A stretch of DNA of 64,000 nt, from the NCBI RefSeq assembly GCF_030272615.1, contig NC_081409.1, positions 873,760,626 through 873,824,625 on the forward strand. The letters run 5' to 3'. Made by a program: the position numbers and the translations under genes. Source of the stretch: Cryptomeria japonica. Its lineage: Eukaryota; Streptophyta; Pinopsida; Cupressales; Cupressaceae. Shown in pieces: positions 55,480 to 64,000 of the stretch (within the stretch, counting starts at the first letter, position 1; the number at the start of each line of letters is the position of its first letter). Below the pieces are notes generated by a model. It was not told the DNA's origin and searched no databases. It saw nothing but the letters and a program-made list of their open reading frames with translations.

Positions 55480-57655
55480 CATAAAATCTAGAAATTTACT
55501 GTTACATTTCATCCTATATTGCATGAAAGGGAAAGAATCCCTAAAAATATTGTAGAGAAATATCAAGACACCATCTACTTGATGGTAGATTAAGACCAAT
55601 GTCTGACGGAAACCGTAGAGCCCCGAATAATATGGATCATGCTAATGGGCTATGAGGTAGATGAACAAATTTTTGAATTATATGTAAAACATTTTCTAAG
55701 CCAATTGGTGTACCCCAATGAGGAGAGGTTTGAAATATACAAGGAGAAGAGTTTGAAACTTCATCAGCAGTTCAAGAAACCAGTGACCCAGAAGAAGGTC
55801 TGGAAAGAGGTTGGGGCTCTTGAAAGTATGAGGATATCTAAGGAAGCAGTTTGGAAAGCTAGAGAGGAAAATATTCTCTTTGAGGAGTAGACTGTGAAGA
55901 AGGAAGTGAAACTGGAAGTGCCTAAGACTAAGCCAAGGCAATTCAAAAGCACAACTCTCTCCTCCGGTCTAGCAAAACTAGCTAGCAAGCCTAAATATTC
56001 AATCAAGCCATCTAGTGTTGGAAAGAAGAGGAAGATAATCAGATTTGTGATTGTGGATGATGAAGAGACTGAATCTCATGAGCTAGTGAATGAGGTGAAG
56101 GCCAAAGATTCTAAATCCACAAAAGTTGCAAAAGAAAAACCATCAGGTGGAATAAAATCTGGTAAGAAATCAAACACATCAGAACTTGATGAGGCACTAA
56201 AGAAAGGTAAAATTGTATTTAACCCTCCTATGTCTTTAGATCAAATTGTAAATGAAGTCATTAAGAATTGTAACCTGAAGCCACTATATGAGTAGTATGA
56301 GTTTTTTGATGAATCTAGAAAGAGAACACTAGAAGAGGCTACTATAGAATACATAAATGTATATAGTAAAGCTCTAATTGAATTAATGGCAATCATACCC
56401 AAGAGCTTGTATGGGATTTTGGATGCTAGAAGATACACAACAAATAAAGAATATGAGATATTGAAGGAGTATGTATTAGTTAGCTTATGTTTAGTTATTT
56501 CTACAAAGGTGATAGATAGATTTCTTAAACTAGCAAAGAACGAATTCAAGAGTAAGCATAAAGTAAATAAAATCATGTTAGAGAAGATTGATGAGGTAGT
56601 AAAGGAAACTGAAAATATTTTGACAAAAGTTCTGCTAGATAATCAATATGAGGTAAATGAGGCTAAAGGGCAAGAAGAACCTCATCCAAAAGAATAGAAC
56701 ATGATATCATATGTCAACCCAGAAGCTGAATAGATAATGGATGACACTTATGTTATGGAAGTCCAAACTAATGAATAGGTAGAGGCTAGTATGCAAGAAG
56801 TTAGAGAGGAGGATGCAAGGAAAGAAGAGGAAGAAAAGGATAAGGTTTAGAATCATTTGGCTTTATAAATCAATCCTCCAGTTCCTAAGAATATGGAAAA
56901 GGAGAAGATGGAACCTAAGGTTGAGGTTAAGACTGAGGAAAAAGACACTGTTGAGATAGTGAAAGGAAAATAAGTCATTGATGATCTAGAGTTCATTCAT
57001 GGTTTGATTAACCTCACTTCTCTATCTCTAATTAAAAATATTCAACTTGAATAATTTTCCCAAGCCAAATCCAGTGAGGATCTTTTGAAGTCCCTAGAGA
57101 TGATAGTATGTTGCTAACCCTGACATCGTGTATTTTGGAAAAGTTGATGCTCTCTTTTCAAAAGGACCCATCTGATACTGCAGCCAGGAATCTGAAGAAT
57201 CTGATTAACTTAGTGGATAGTCATTTTGAATCCTTTGAGAAATCTACTAAGGAGAAGGTTAAAAAAGAGTTTAATAAGAAGTCTCGTGAGCATAAGGATT
57301 GGTTAGAAATCATATCTAAGCTGATTGATCCTTTGAAAAATTCTTTGAATAATCATGAAGATCAAGTAATCTCATTTCTTGAGAAGATCCAGAGTCTGAG
57401 CTATGAGCGAGAAAGGATAATTGGCAGAGTTGGAGAACTTAGGAGTCACATTGTTCCTAGGTTGGATATAAGCTTAGTTCCTTATAAGATGCACAAAATG
57501 CTCTGATTGCTAAAGATCCAAAAGATTTCAAGACTATGAAGGCACAATCTTACTTGTTTAGTGTATTCCTAATAGTGTTGGAGAATCTACAGAAAGGTTG
57601 GGAAAGTCACTTGATCACATTAAAGAACTATATAGATATCTTTAAGTTTTTGTGA
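55480..57655 (+). pseudogene. G ORF2, carboxyl-terminal part
   Basis: ERIPKNIVEKYQDTIYLMVD and EPRIIWIMLMGYEVDEQI match N1 ORF2 TRERLPQSIVDKYEKEICFV and LPRTIWVTKMGYEADVNI. The same frame runs 55639-55890, 55894-56295 (Lys-rich, with KKRKIIRFVIVDDEE) and 56386-56697 (helical block, PKSLYGILDARR). Many stops follow, then a frameshift near 57105. The coiled-coil end (57108-57506) has ERERIIGRVGELRSHIVPRLD, matching EKERLINKAKHLRSKLSPRLD of A. It ends near 57655. Sequence identity to N1 is low, but order and spacing are kept. Confidence 0.68.
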
Positions 57656-58850
57656 GTTAAGTCTATATGTACATATGTATATAGAATTTTGGCTTTAATT
57701 TTTGGTTTCGGAAACCCTACCTTTTTCATTAATGTCAAAGACGGAGTATAGAGAACCGAAAAATGTTGATCTTAGGGGGAAATATTTGATTCTATAATTC
57801 TTTGGAGTCTAGCAGTTAGATTCTTGTTGCAATGTATATATTTTGGTTTTTCTCTGACACTTAGTCATTTTCACTAAGTGTTGCCATCAATGCCAAAGGG
57901 GGAGATTGTTGGCAAGAGACAGTCCATTGATGATAAGATGTTGTCATTCATAGAAAATAGAGTCAGATATTCAATATGCAATCCATGATTCATTCATACC
58001 AGAAGATTGATTGAGGTCTAGTGAGGTTTGGTGAGAAGAACAAAGCATCTGATAGTGTACACTATTTTGGTTGGTAAATAAATTGTATTAAGTGTTCAGT
58101 GTTGTGAATCTTGGAGATGCATTTTGGATGTGTAAATTACTTTATTCTAGGTTTGTGGCCTTTGATGTTGAGTCTTGTGTAAATTGCAAGATCTGATATA
58201 TAGTTTTCTAGTAAAACAATGTTCATGAGTAGTAATGTGTGAAGGTTCATTGTGCAAATCACGCGGAGTTATTTTGGTGGATAATTGTGTGTTTGAGGTT
58301 AGTGATATGACATGTGGGAAGCATTTGGAAAACTTATTTTGGTCCACTTGGTTGTTTTTATATTGGATTAAGCTGACCTTGGGTAACACATTTTCGTTGT
58401 GTGTTATGCAATTTTTGGGCTGACATGAAATAGATCTAATTAGATGTTGTTGATATATATGATTGATTGATTGATAATTTTTTGATATGGTGGATATGTG
58501 TGATGTGTGTATGAGTGATTGTGTGCAATTGAAGGATCAGTGCTTCAGAATACAACAAAATATCAAAACAAAGCAGTATTGTAGAGCTAAGTAACATACA
58601 ATATTTTGTGCTTAACTGGAACTATTTTAGCATTTGTGGATGTTGTTTATTAGTTTAGATATTCCAATTATTATATGTAATCTTTTGTAAGGCAGTGAGC
58701 CTTCCAAGGTTCTAGCCCTTACTTGTAGTTGAGTGGTGAGCTCTAGGAAGCGTGCCTGAATTTATGTGCATTCCCCTTATGTAATTTTTTTATACTTCTA
58801 ATAGAGTATATTAATATTGTGGGTTTGAATCCCACTATGAACTAGTACAT
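57656..58850 (+). repeat. 3' non-coding region, polypurine tract and 3' LTR of G
   Basis: A weak second tract (CATTAATGTCAAAGACGGAG) is at about 57727-57746. The main tract CATCAATGCCAAAGGGGGAG is at 57885-57904. The LTR starts TGTTGGCAAG at 57907 and aligns with the left-edge LTR up to about 58850. The last 170 or so bases, including the C-rich end, are absent. Unrelated sequence begins at 58851. Confidence 0.78.
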
Positions 58851-59165
58851 TTGGGCCTAATTTCCAATGACTAATTGTCATATTTGTGACGACCAAACAT
58901 CGGACTTCTGACCAAATTTACTGTCAAAAACTCATCCTCGGGCTTCCCGACGATGCCATTTGCGTCGGTCATCTGACGATGTAATGAACTCATCCGATGG
59001 CGGCTATATTTTCACCCCTCACCACAAATATCAGTGGATTTCCATCAGATTTTCGACGGATGTTATGATTGCTCCTCAACAACCATCCAACATGGAAGTG
59101 ACATCGGATATACAACATCCTTGTCAGAAGTTTCATTAGTTGTTGTCGGAATTCTGACAACGAGA
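58851..59165. other. Region with scattered short TCGGA/TCCGA-type repeats
   Basis: About 315 bp that break off the G LTR and lead into the large inverted repeat. They hold at least six versions of a short inverted motif, such as CATCGGACTTCTGAC, GCGTCGGTCATCTGACGATG, CATCCGATGG, TTTTCGACGGATG, CATCGGATAT and GTCGGAATTCTGAC. Clustered short inverted motifs are typical of the subterminal regions of some DNA transposons (inference). No terminal repeat was found. Confidence 0.4.
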
Positions 59166-59639
59166 GATGATGTGGGTCAAATGGCTTTGCCATTGGTGAA
59201 TGGAAGCATTGAACAAGTTCTATTTTTAAAAATTGCATTAAACATTTATTATTTATTTGATTCAGTGTTATTTGCAAAAAATTATTATCAATGATGTTTC
59301 CTTTCTCCAAGAATTGTCTAGGATCTTTCCGTCAGATAATATGTAACATCAAATGACTAAATATTTTCTTTACAAATGATTATTTTATTTAATTATTATC
59401 TGAGCATGAATTAAAATTTATATCTGTACGGAAGCAGAAAATACAAGCTTCAGAGTCATGTGCAAGCAAATTTCCTAAAAGAAAGCAAGCAGGCATTATC
59501 TTGAATGACATGGAAACAAGCTCATCAGTTGCCTAGAAGAGAGCAATTGGAGAAAAGTAGAGGAAAGTGTTAAAGGGTGATAAATAGATAGAGAGTATGT
59601 GATACAAAAAAAAAATGTTTGGAGTGTCTGATGTGACAT

Positions 59640-61118
59640 CTCTAATTTATGTCTGGAGGGACTAACTGGTTTTGGAGTTCCCGAGAAACCTATTGGGCCA
59701 CACTTTGGAGGAAATCTGTAGACACCTAAAATTGTCATGTCTAATTAAATAAATATTTTTATTTATTTAATTATCTTAAGCCTAATTCTTCTATTAATTA
59801 AATAAATCTTTATTTATTTAATTAATCTATTTATCCTCTTCTAGCCTTATTTCTCATTTAAATAAATACATTTATTTATTTAAATTATCCTTTTTCTAAA
59901 TTAAATAAATATCTTATTTATTTAATTGATCCCACTTCCTCTATTAATTAAATAAATCTTTATTTATTTAATTAATTCATTAGCCTTTTCTACCCATGAC
60001 ACATGTCATTCATCTCTTAATTCCTACACTACCTGCCCTCTCATTATTTTCTTATTTTCTTTACCTACCCTTTAATCATAGCCGACCATTTATCTTTTAC
60101 ACCTCTCAATCTTATCCCTCCATTTCATATGGTGTCTTCTATATAAGGAGATGCTTCCTTAATTATCAACCCTAATCAATCTATGCATCCTAATTAATTG
60201 ACTATTCGGCTATGCTTTTTATATGCGATCCTACTTGCAACCACATTTCTGTTCTTTGTTGAGCTCTTGTGCACATATAAAATCTGAGAGCAAATATATC
60301 AAGCAAGATCAATGGAGATAGGAAGAATGGAGATCAAAACCCTATTGGACATGTGATGGTATAATCTTTGTGATTTCATTTGATTTGCATTGTCTTAGGT
60401 AATCTTCATATGTTATGGTGGATCTTTGTTGTTGTTAGACTAAGGTTTTGTGGTTGAATTCATTTAGTCTTTCAATATTGTTGTTATCCATTTTCACAAT
60501 ATACAAAATCAATGTGTTCATGCAAGGAGCACCTTTTTTCTATTATGATAATGGTGCTTTTGCACCGAAGGATATTTGGAAGTCAATATCCAAAAATTTC
60601 TATAGCGTGGAAGCAGAGTTGGTGGACTCGAAGTAATTGTCAGCTTTTAGAAGACCAAGAGGTTATGTACACAATCTCCCAATAGAAGGGTGATTTCAAG
60701 AATTACCTCTCCCTCCCATGACTATTCAGGAAGCACTTCCTCAAACAAAGGACTATTGGCTTCCATGGGATCAAAGAAAAAAAATGAAGCATAGACTCTA
60801 GACGATGTGGTGGTGTCCTTCGTGAAGAACTCTGCACTATAATTAAAAATTCATGAGGGAAAATACAAGATAGTGAAGAGAAATATGATCTTGAAAAGTG
60901 GGAAGAATGGATCTTGGTTTGGGTGGGGCCAAGTCAGGTGGCTCCTCTATAGGTTGATGAGATAGAAATCATATTAGGATTTAAAAAAGATCACACTCGT
61001 GGAACTTCGTGTGCGAGTGATCGATTGCGGTGTTTGGGTAATGCATTCCAAATAGATACAGTTGCATTCCAAATGGGTAATGTCTTGATTAAAGACTTTT
61101 ATCCCAATGGCATGAAAG
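59640..61118 (+). pseudogene. DRM-type DNA methyltransferase fragment, left arm
   Basis: Translated fragments match the catalytic domain of plant DRM de novo cytosine-5 methyltransferases in order: GLTGFGVPEKPIGP before S2, then after it GAPFFYYDNGAFAPKDIW with NFYSVEAELVDSK, RPRGYVHNLPIEG, LPPMTIQEALPQTKDYW, PWDQRKK, ILVWVGPSQVAPL, DEIEIILGFKKDHTRG and LGNAFQIDTVAF. It stops at FYPNGMKV exactly where the mirror arm starts, just before the SAM-binding motif. Stops near 60634 and 60691, frameshifts, and the loss of both the amino (UBA) region and the SAM/PCNNL-type motifs make it non-functional. The order of motifs before the SAM site is characteristic of DRM. Identification is from memory of the family, without a search. 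Confidence 0.85.
59717..60505 (+). mobile_element. Solo LTR S2 (Gypsy-like) in the left arm
   Basis: 789 bp, TGTAGACACCTAAAATTGTC...ATATACA, flanked by exact AAATC (59712-59716 and 60506-60510). The right arm, read in reverse, shows the uninterrupted sequence GGAGGAAATCAATGTG, proving the insertion point. Inside, 59738-59975 holds five imperfect palindromes of the AATTAAATAAAT..ATTTATTTAATT type in a row. A TATA-like CTATATAAGG lies near 60139. Confidence 0.88.
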
Positions 61119-61760
61119 TGTATCTATTTGGAATGCATTACCCAAACACCGCAATCGATCACTCACACACGAAGCTCCATGAGTGTGATCTTTTTCAAAT
61201 CCTAATATGATTTCTATCTTGTCAACCTCTAGAGGAGCCACCTGACTTGGCCCCACCCAAACCAAGATCCATTATTCCCACTTTTCAAGATTCTATTTCT
61301 CTTCACTATCTTGCAGTTTCCCTCATGAATTTTCAATTATAGTGCAAAGTTCTTCACGAAGAACACCACCACATCGTCTAGAGTCTATGCTTCAATTTTT
61401 TTCTTTGATCCCATGGAGGCCAATAGTCCTTTGTCTGAGGAAGTGCTTCTTGAATAGTCATGGGGGGGAGAGGTAATGCTTGAAATTGCCCTTCTATTGG
61501 GAGATTGTGTACATAACCTCTTGGTCTTCTGAAAGCTGAAAAATTACTTCGAGTTCACCAACTCTGGTTCCACACTAGAGAAATTTTTGGATATTGACTT
61601 CCAAATATCCCTCGGTGAAAAAGAATCATTCTCATAATAGAAAAAAGGTGCTCCTTGCATGAACACATTGATTTCCTCCAAGCGTGGCCCAATAGGTTTC
61701 GCAGGAACTCCAAAACCAATTAGTCCCTCTGGACATAAATTAGATACATCACATCAGACA
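61119..61760 (-). pseudogene. DRM-type DNA methyltransferase fragment, right arm
   Basis: The reverse complement repeats the left-arm gene fragment: an FFYYEN-type segment near 61630-61650, the WKSISKNF-like segment near 61590, the YVHN-type segment near 61505 and the HTRG-type segment near 61170, with its own frameshifts and stops. The two arms differ at many bases, so the inversion is not recent. Sequence between the DRM homology and the outer edge (about 61760-62222) is shared by both arms but I recognise no product. Confidence 0.78.
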
Positions 61761-62222
61761 CTTTAGACATTGTTTGTTTGTATTGCATGCTATCTATATA
61801 TTTATCACCATTAAACACTTTCCTCTGCCATTCTCCAATTGCTCTCTTCTAGGCAGCTAATGAGCTTGTTTCCATGTCATTCAAGATAATGGTTGCTTGC
61901 TTTCTTTTAGGAAATTTGCTTGCACATGACTCTTCAGCTTGTATGTTCTGCTTCCGTACAGATATACATTTTAATTCAAGCTCAAATAATAATTAAATAA
62001 AATAAGCATTTGTAATGAAAAGATTTAGTAATTCGATGTTACATATTATCTGATGGAAAGATCCTAGACAATCCTTGGAGAAAGGAAACATCATTGATAA
62101 TCATTTTTTGCAAATAACACTTAATCAAATAAATTAAAAATGTTTCATGTAATTTTTAAAAGTAGAACTCGTTCAATGCTTTCATGCACCAACGAAAAAG
62201 TCGTCTGACCCACACCATTATC

Positions 62223-62640
62223 CATAATAGAACAAATCAATATAATAGGCTATTATAAATAATATATACAAAAATATGAAAGAATATTAAATTACCATTA
62301 CAAACCCATAAACCATTAAATAGTAAAAATAGATATAAATTTGTAAATGTCTCCCTATAAACACCACAACCATAACCAAAACAAAAAAATTCTTACCCGC
62401 AAAAACTAAGTAGCTATTGAGTTGCAAGTCTACAACATCTCTCAGATCATCAAACCGTTTCTTAATTTTGTTCTTCTGATTAGTCAATGGATTTAGTTGC
62501 ATGTACAAGTTTTCTATTTCAAGCCTTCTATTTCCCTATATTTGAGACTTAATAAAATTCTTGTGAGTAGGAAATTGATTCAGGAGTTACGTGTGAAGAA
62601 TTTGGCAAAGTAAATGATGACAATCAAACTCAAATTTTAT
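62223..62640. other. Spacer, no gene recognised
   Basis: AT-rich sequence between the two inverted repeats. A 73-codon minus-strand frame (62287-62508) has no recognisable domain and I do not support it. Confidence 0.5.
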
Positions 62641-62642
62641 CT

Positions 62643-62872
62643 ATCTTGAAAGCCTTTTATCTTGATGGCATTAAATTAAAGTTCTTTCTCTATTTTCTGG
62701 TGATCTCTGGAGCAGAGGTTGCTTTGCATCGACCTGGGATACATTTAACTTATGGTGTATCTATGGAAATATGTATCCTAGGACAATGCAATGCAACCTC
62801 TGCTCCACCAATACCAGATAGAAGAGAAAGTACTTTAATTTAAAGCCATCAGGATAAAATGCTTTCAAGACA
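62643..62872 (-). pseudogene. Second DRM hairpin: SAM-binding motif region, inverted duplicate
   Basis: Left arm about 62643-62743 and right arm about 62770-62872 are reverse complements with a loop of about 22-26 bases. On the minus strand the right arm reads VLSLLSGIGGAEVALH, the motif-I (SAM-binding) signature of DRM methyltransferases. On the plus strand the left arm reads a degraded version ending GAEVALHRPGIHL. An FYxDGIK segment precedes it, comparable with FYPNGMK at the end of the larger fragment. The two hairpins thus hold adjacent parts of the same gene type. Confidence 0.8.
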
Positions 62873-63384
62873 TATATTAGGTATAAAAGGAAGCCTACCC
62901 TGTCATTTGAAGGGGTCTACCTACAATTCAAGTGATCTCTTAATTATAAAATCAATTCAATTCCAAGTGAATAGGCAATCAAGCATTGAAGGAGAATTCA
63001 AGTTGGTGCAGGTGCATTTGGAAGACCAAAGGACTCAATGAAGCCATTAAAGACTTTTGAAGGTCTTAGGAGTAAAGAGCCAATCAATTATGATATCTTA
63101 AGGGGGCAACCTTAAACAACACACACTAAACTTTGACTACTTAGGTGTGTTGTGGGCCCATTCCTTCCCTTGACATCCCTTCCTATCTATTTTCATTAAA
63201 AAGACAATCACCATTAGCATTTGAATTCGAACAGTGTTCCCATGTTTGACTGCATAGAACAAAGAAAATGGCATAAGAAACTCTCATCTACCTCACAGTT
63301 GTCATAGAATACCTCCCCAAGGAGATATTCTCGTGTCCTTTCTTGCTTTATGTTGTCGATGAAATACATAAGCGTCCTCACAAT
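62873..63384. other. No gene recognised
   Basis: A TATA-like GGTATAAAAGG lies near 62881. There is a short inverted pair, ACACACACTAAACTTTG and TAGGTGTGTTGTG, near 63120-63155. I see nothing else supportable. Confidence 0.4.
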
Positions 63385-63830
63385 GCCGTCAATGCAACAA
63401 ATAGATTTCCATTTCAATCAGTTTTATTTGCCAACGTACTCTCTACCTGTGCCAAAATGGGAACTTTGGAACAAAGTATGGGCTTCCATCAAAGCAGAAG
63501 GTAAGGGCAATTAATATCAGATGCTTACGGTTGGAAATGCTCTATTTGACATGTTTGGAAAATGTGGAAGTATAGACATGAAAGTGCATGAATTCTTTGG
63601 TGAGATGCATCAAAGAAACACGATCTAATGGAATGCTATGATTGCAGGATATGCACAAAATGTGTTTGAAATGGATTTAGAAACTTCCAACCAAATGTCA
63701 TTAGTGAGTATAGATGTTGTAGTGCAACTTCCCAGGTACACATGCATGCAAAATGTGGAAGCTTAGACAAGGCACATGAATTGTTTGACATAATGCCTCA
63801 AAGATCACCCAATATCCAATGATGGTTGGG
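63385..63830 (+). pseudogene. PPR protein gene fragment
   Basis: Translated pieces fit PLS-type pentatricopeptide repeats: ANVLSTCAKMGTLEQSMGFHQ near 63430-63495, then in a shifted frame VGNALFDMFGKCGSIDMKVHEFF near 63530-63600, MHQRNTI-stop-WNAMIAGYAQN near 63608-63660, and a decayed further repeat ending near 63830. Nuclear PPR proteins bind organelle RNA. The frameshift, the stop in place of a Ser/Trp-type position and the short length show a relic. It is unrelated to the DRM pieces. Bases 63831-64000 are AT-rich with nothing recognised. Confidence 0.82.
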
Positions 63831-64000
63831 AGAAAGAAAACATCAATTTTTTTAGAATCTTAAATATTTCTTTATTCATCACTATAAATTTATTATGAAT
63901 TTAGTCTCAATATTGCAGAAATTTATTCTATTATGAATGCAATATTTAGGGATGTAATCTTTATATTTTTTTTAATTAGGAAAAGGTCCTAATAGAATCC

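Larger units (their letters stand above)
1..58850 (+). mobile_element. Outermost LTR element G, host of the whole nest
   Basis: The window opens inside an LTR (1-578). A strongly similar sequence recurs at about 58450-58850, inside a 3' LTR that starts with TGTTGGCA at 57907 directly after a purine tract. Between them, in order and on the plus strand, lie a primer site, a coiled-coil/CCHC ORF1 and an ORF2, both homologous to those of the N1 family. ORF1 is interrupted by H; ORF2 by K with its nested P and J. Across the H insertion the first zinc knuckle rejoins in frame. The ORF2 amino end (12757-13230) and carboxyl part (from about 55480) are non-overlapping segments of the same protein. I infer one element, but the left LTR start lies outside the window, so its own target duplication cannot be checked. 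Confidence 0.7.
59166..62222. repeat. Large inverted repeat (hairpin) carrying DRM methyltransferase sequence
   Basis: The left arm (about 59166-61070, with S2 inserted) and the right arm (61119 to about 62222) are reverse complements over about 1.1 kb. The loop is only 48 bp (61071-61118). Landmarks: AATAGATACA at 61061-61070 against TGTATCTATT at 61119-61128; the 'ggttatgtacacaatctccc' stretch near 60660 against its complement near 61500; GATGATGTGGGTCA at the left edge against its complement near 62210. The inner halves of the arms encode a fragment of a DRM-type DNA methyltransferase. Confidence 0.88.

Noticed and set aside
60448-60636. A single 62-codon gene starting at 60448
   Set aside because: Its first third is the end of solo LTR S2 and the rest is the DRM fragment; the ATG is a chance start across the insertion boundary.
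61025-61210. 61-codon frame at the hairpin centre as an independent gene
   Set aside because: It is DRM sequence (LGNAFQIDTVAF) that runs through the loop and then reads the mirror arm backwards; the second half is meaningless antisense.
1-64000. CRISPR array, bacterial operon, rRNA or phage features
   Set aside because: There are no regularly spaced short repeats and no dense bacterial coding. All long repeats are LTRs or inverted gene fragments, and the proteins are plant retroelement types.

Overview
This is plant nuclear DNA from a large, repeat-rich genome. A gymnosperm, probably a conifer, is my guess from the AT-rich sequence, the deep nesting of old LTR elements and their heavy decay, but the window does not prove it. 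I see no intact host gene. Almost everything from base 1 to about 58,850 is one nest of LTR retroelements. The last 5 kb holds inverted-repeat fragments of a host DNA methyltransferase gene and a PPR gene relic.

Naming used here: N1 = a family of pol-less LTR elements (copies A, B, C, D); G = the outermost element, a diverged relative of N1; H = a short non-coding LTR element; P and E = Ty1/copia elements with gag-pol; J = a Gypsy-derived element without reverse transcriptase; K = an unclassified AT-rich block; S1 and S2 = solo LTRs.

Layout. G starts before the window (end of its 5' LTR 1-578, primer site 581-592, ORF1 from 647) and ends at its 3' LTR (57907-58850). Its ORF1 is split by H (1446-11953). 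H contains solo LTR S1 (1552-2620) and N1 copy A (4125-10871). G ORF1 and the start of ORF2 resume at 11959-13230. K follows (13231-13526, 44662-47814, 54450 to about 55470). K is split by copia P (13527-44656) and by J (47815-54444). P is split by N1 copy B (16296-40304), B by N1 copy C (19697-38160), and C by N1 copy D (21991-27627) and copia E (30246-37857). The end of G ORF2 resumes at about 55480. Ten insertions have recognisable 5-bp target-site duplications: S1, A, B, E, J and S2 exact; H, P, C and D with one mismatch.

What is new. All four N1 copies lack protease, integrase, reverse transcriptase and RNase H. They share two ORFs: ORF1 (about 370 codons; a long coiled coil plus four tandem CCHC knuckles, Gag-like) and ORF2 (about 1,090 codons in A; no function recognised). 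A TATA motif sits about 140-155 bp before the ORF2 start in all three copies that keep this region, which suggests a separate promoter. The related element G carries the same two ORFs in diverged form, so the architecture is old. The LTR ends, tRNA-Met-type primer site and polypurine tracts resemble those of copia elements P and E, which are possible helpers (inference).

Right end. At 59166-62222 a fragment of a DRM-type (domains rearranged) de novo DNA methyltransferase is arranged head-to-head, with arms of about 1.1 kb and a 48-bp loop. A second, smaller hairpin at 62643-62872 carries the DRM SAM-binding motif. A transcript across either would fold into dsRNA made of methyltransferase sequence. 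Solo LTR S2 (59717-60505) later split the left arm of the large hairpin. A PPR-repeat pseudogene lies at 63385-63830.

Nearly all coding remnants carry stops or frameshifts, and three of the four mismatched target duplications differ by C/T or G/A. The nest therefore looks old and probably methylated. J looks like one of the younger insertions.
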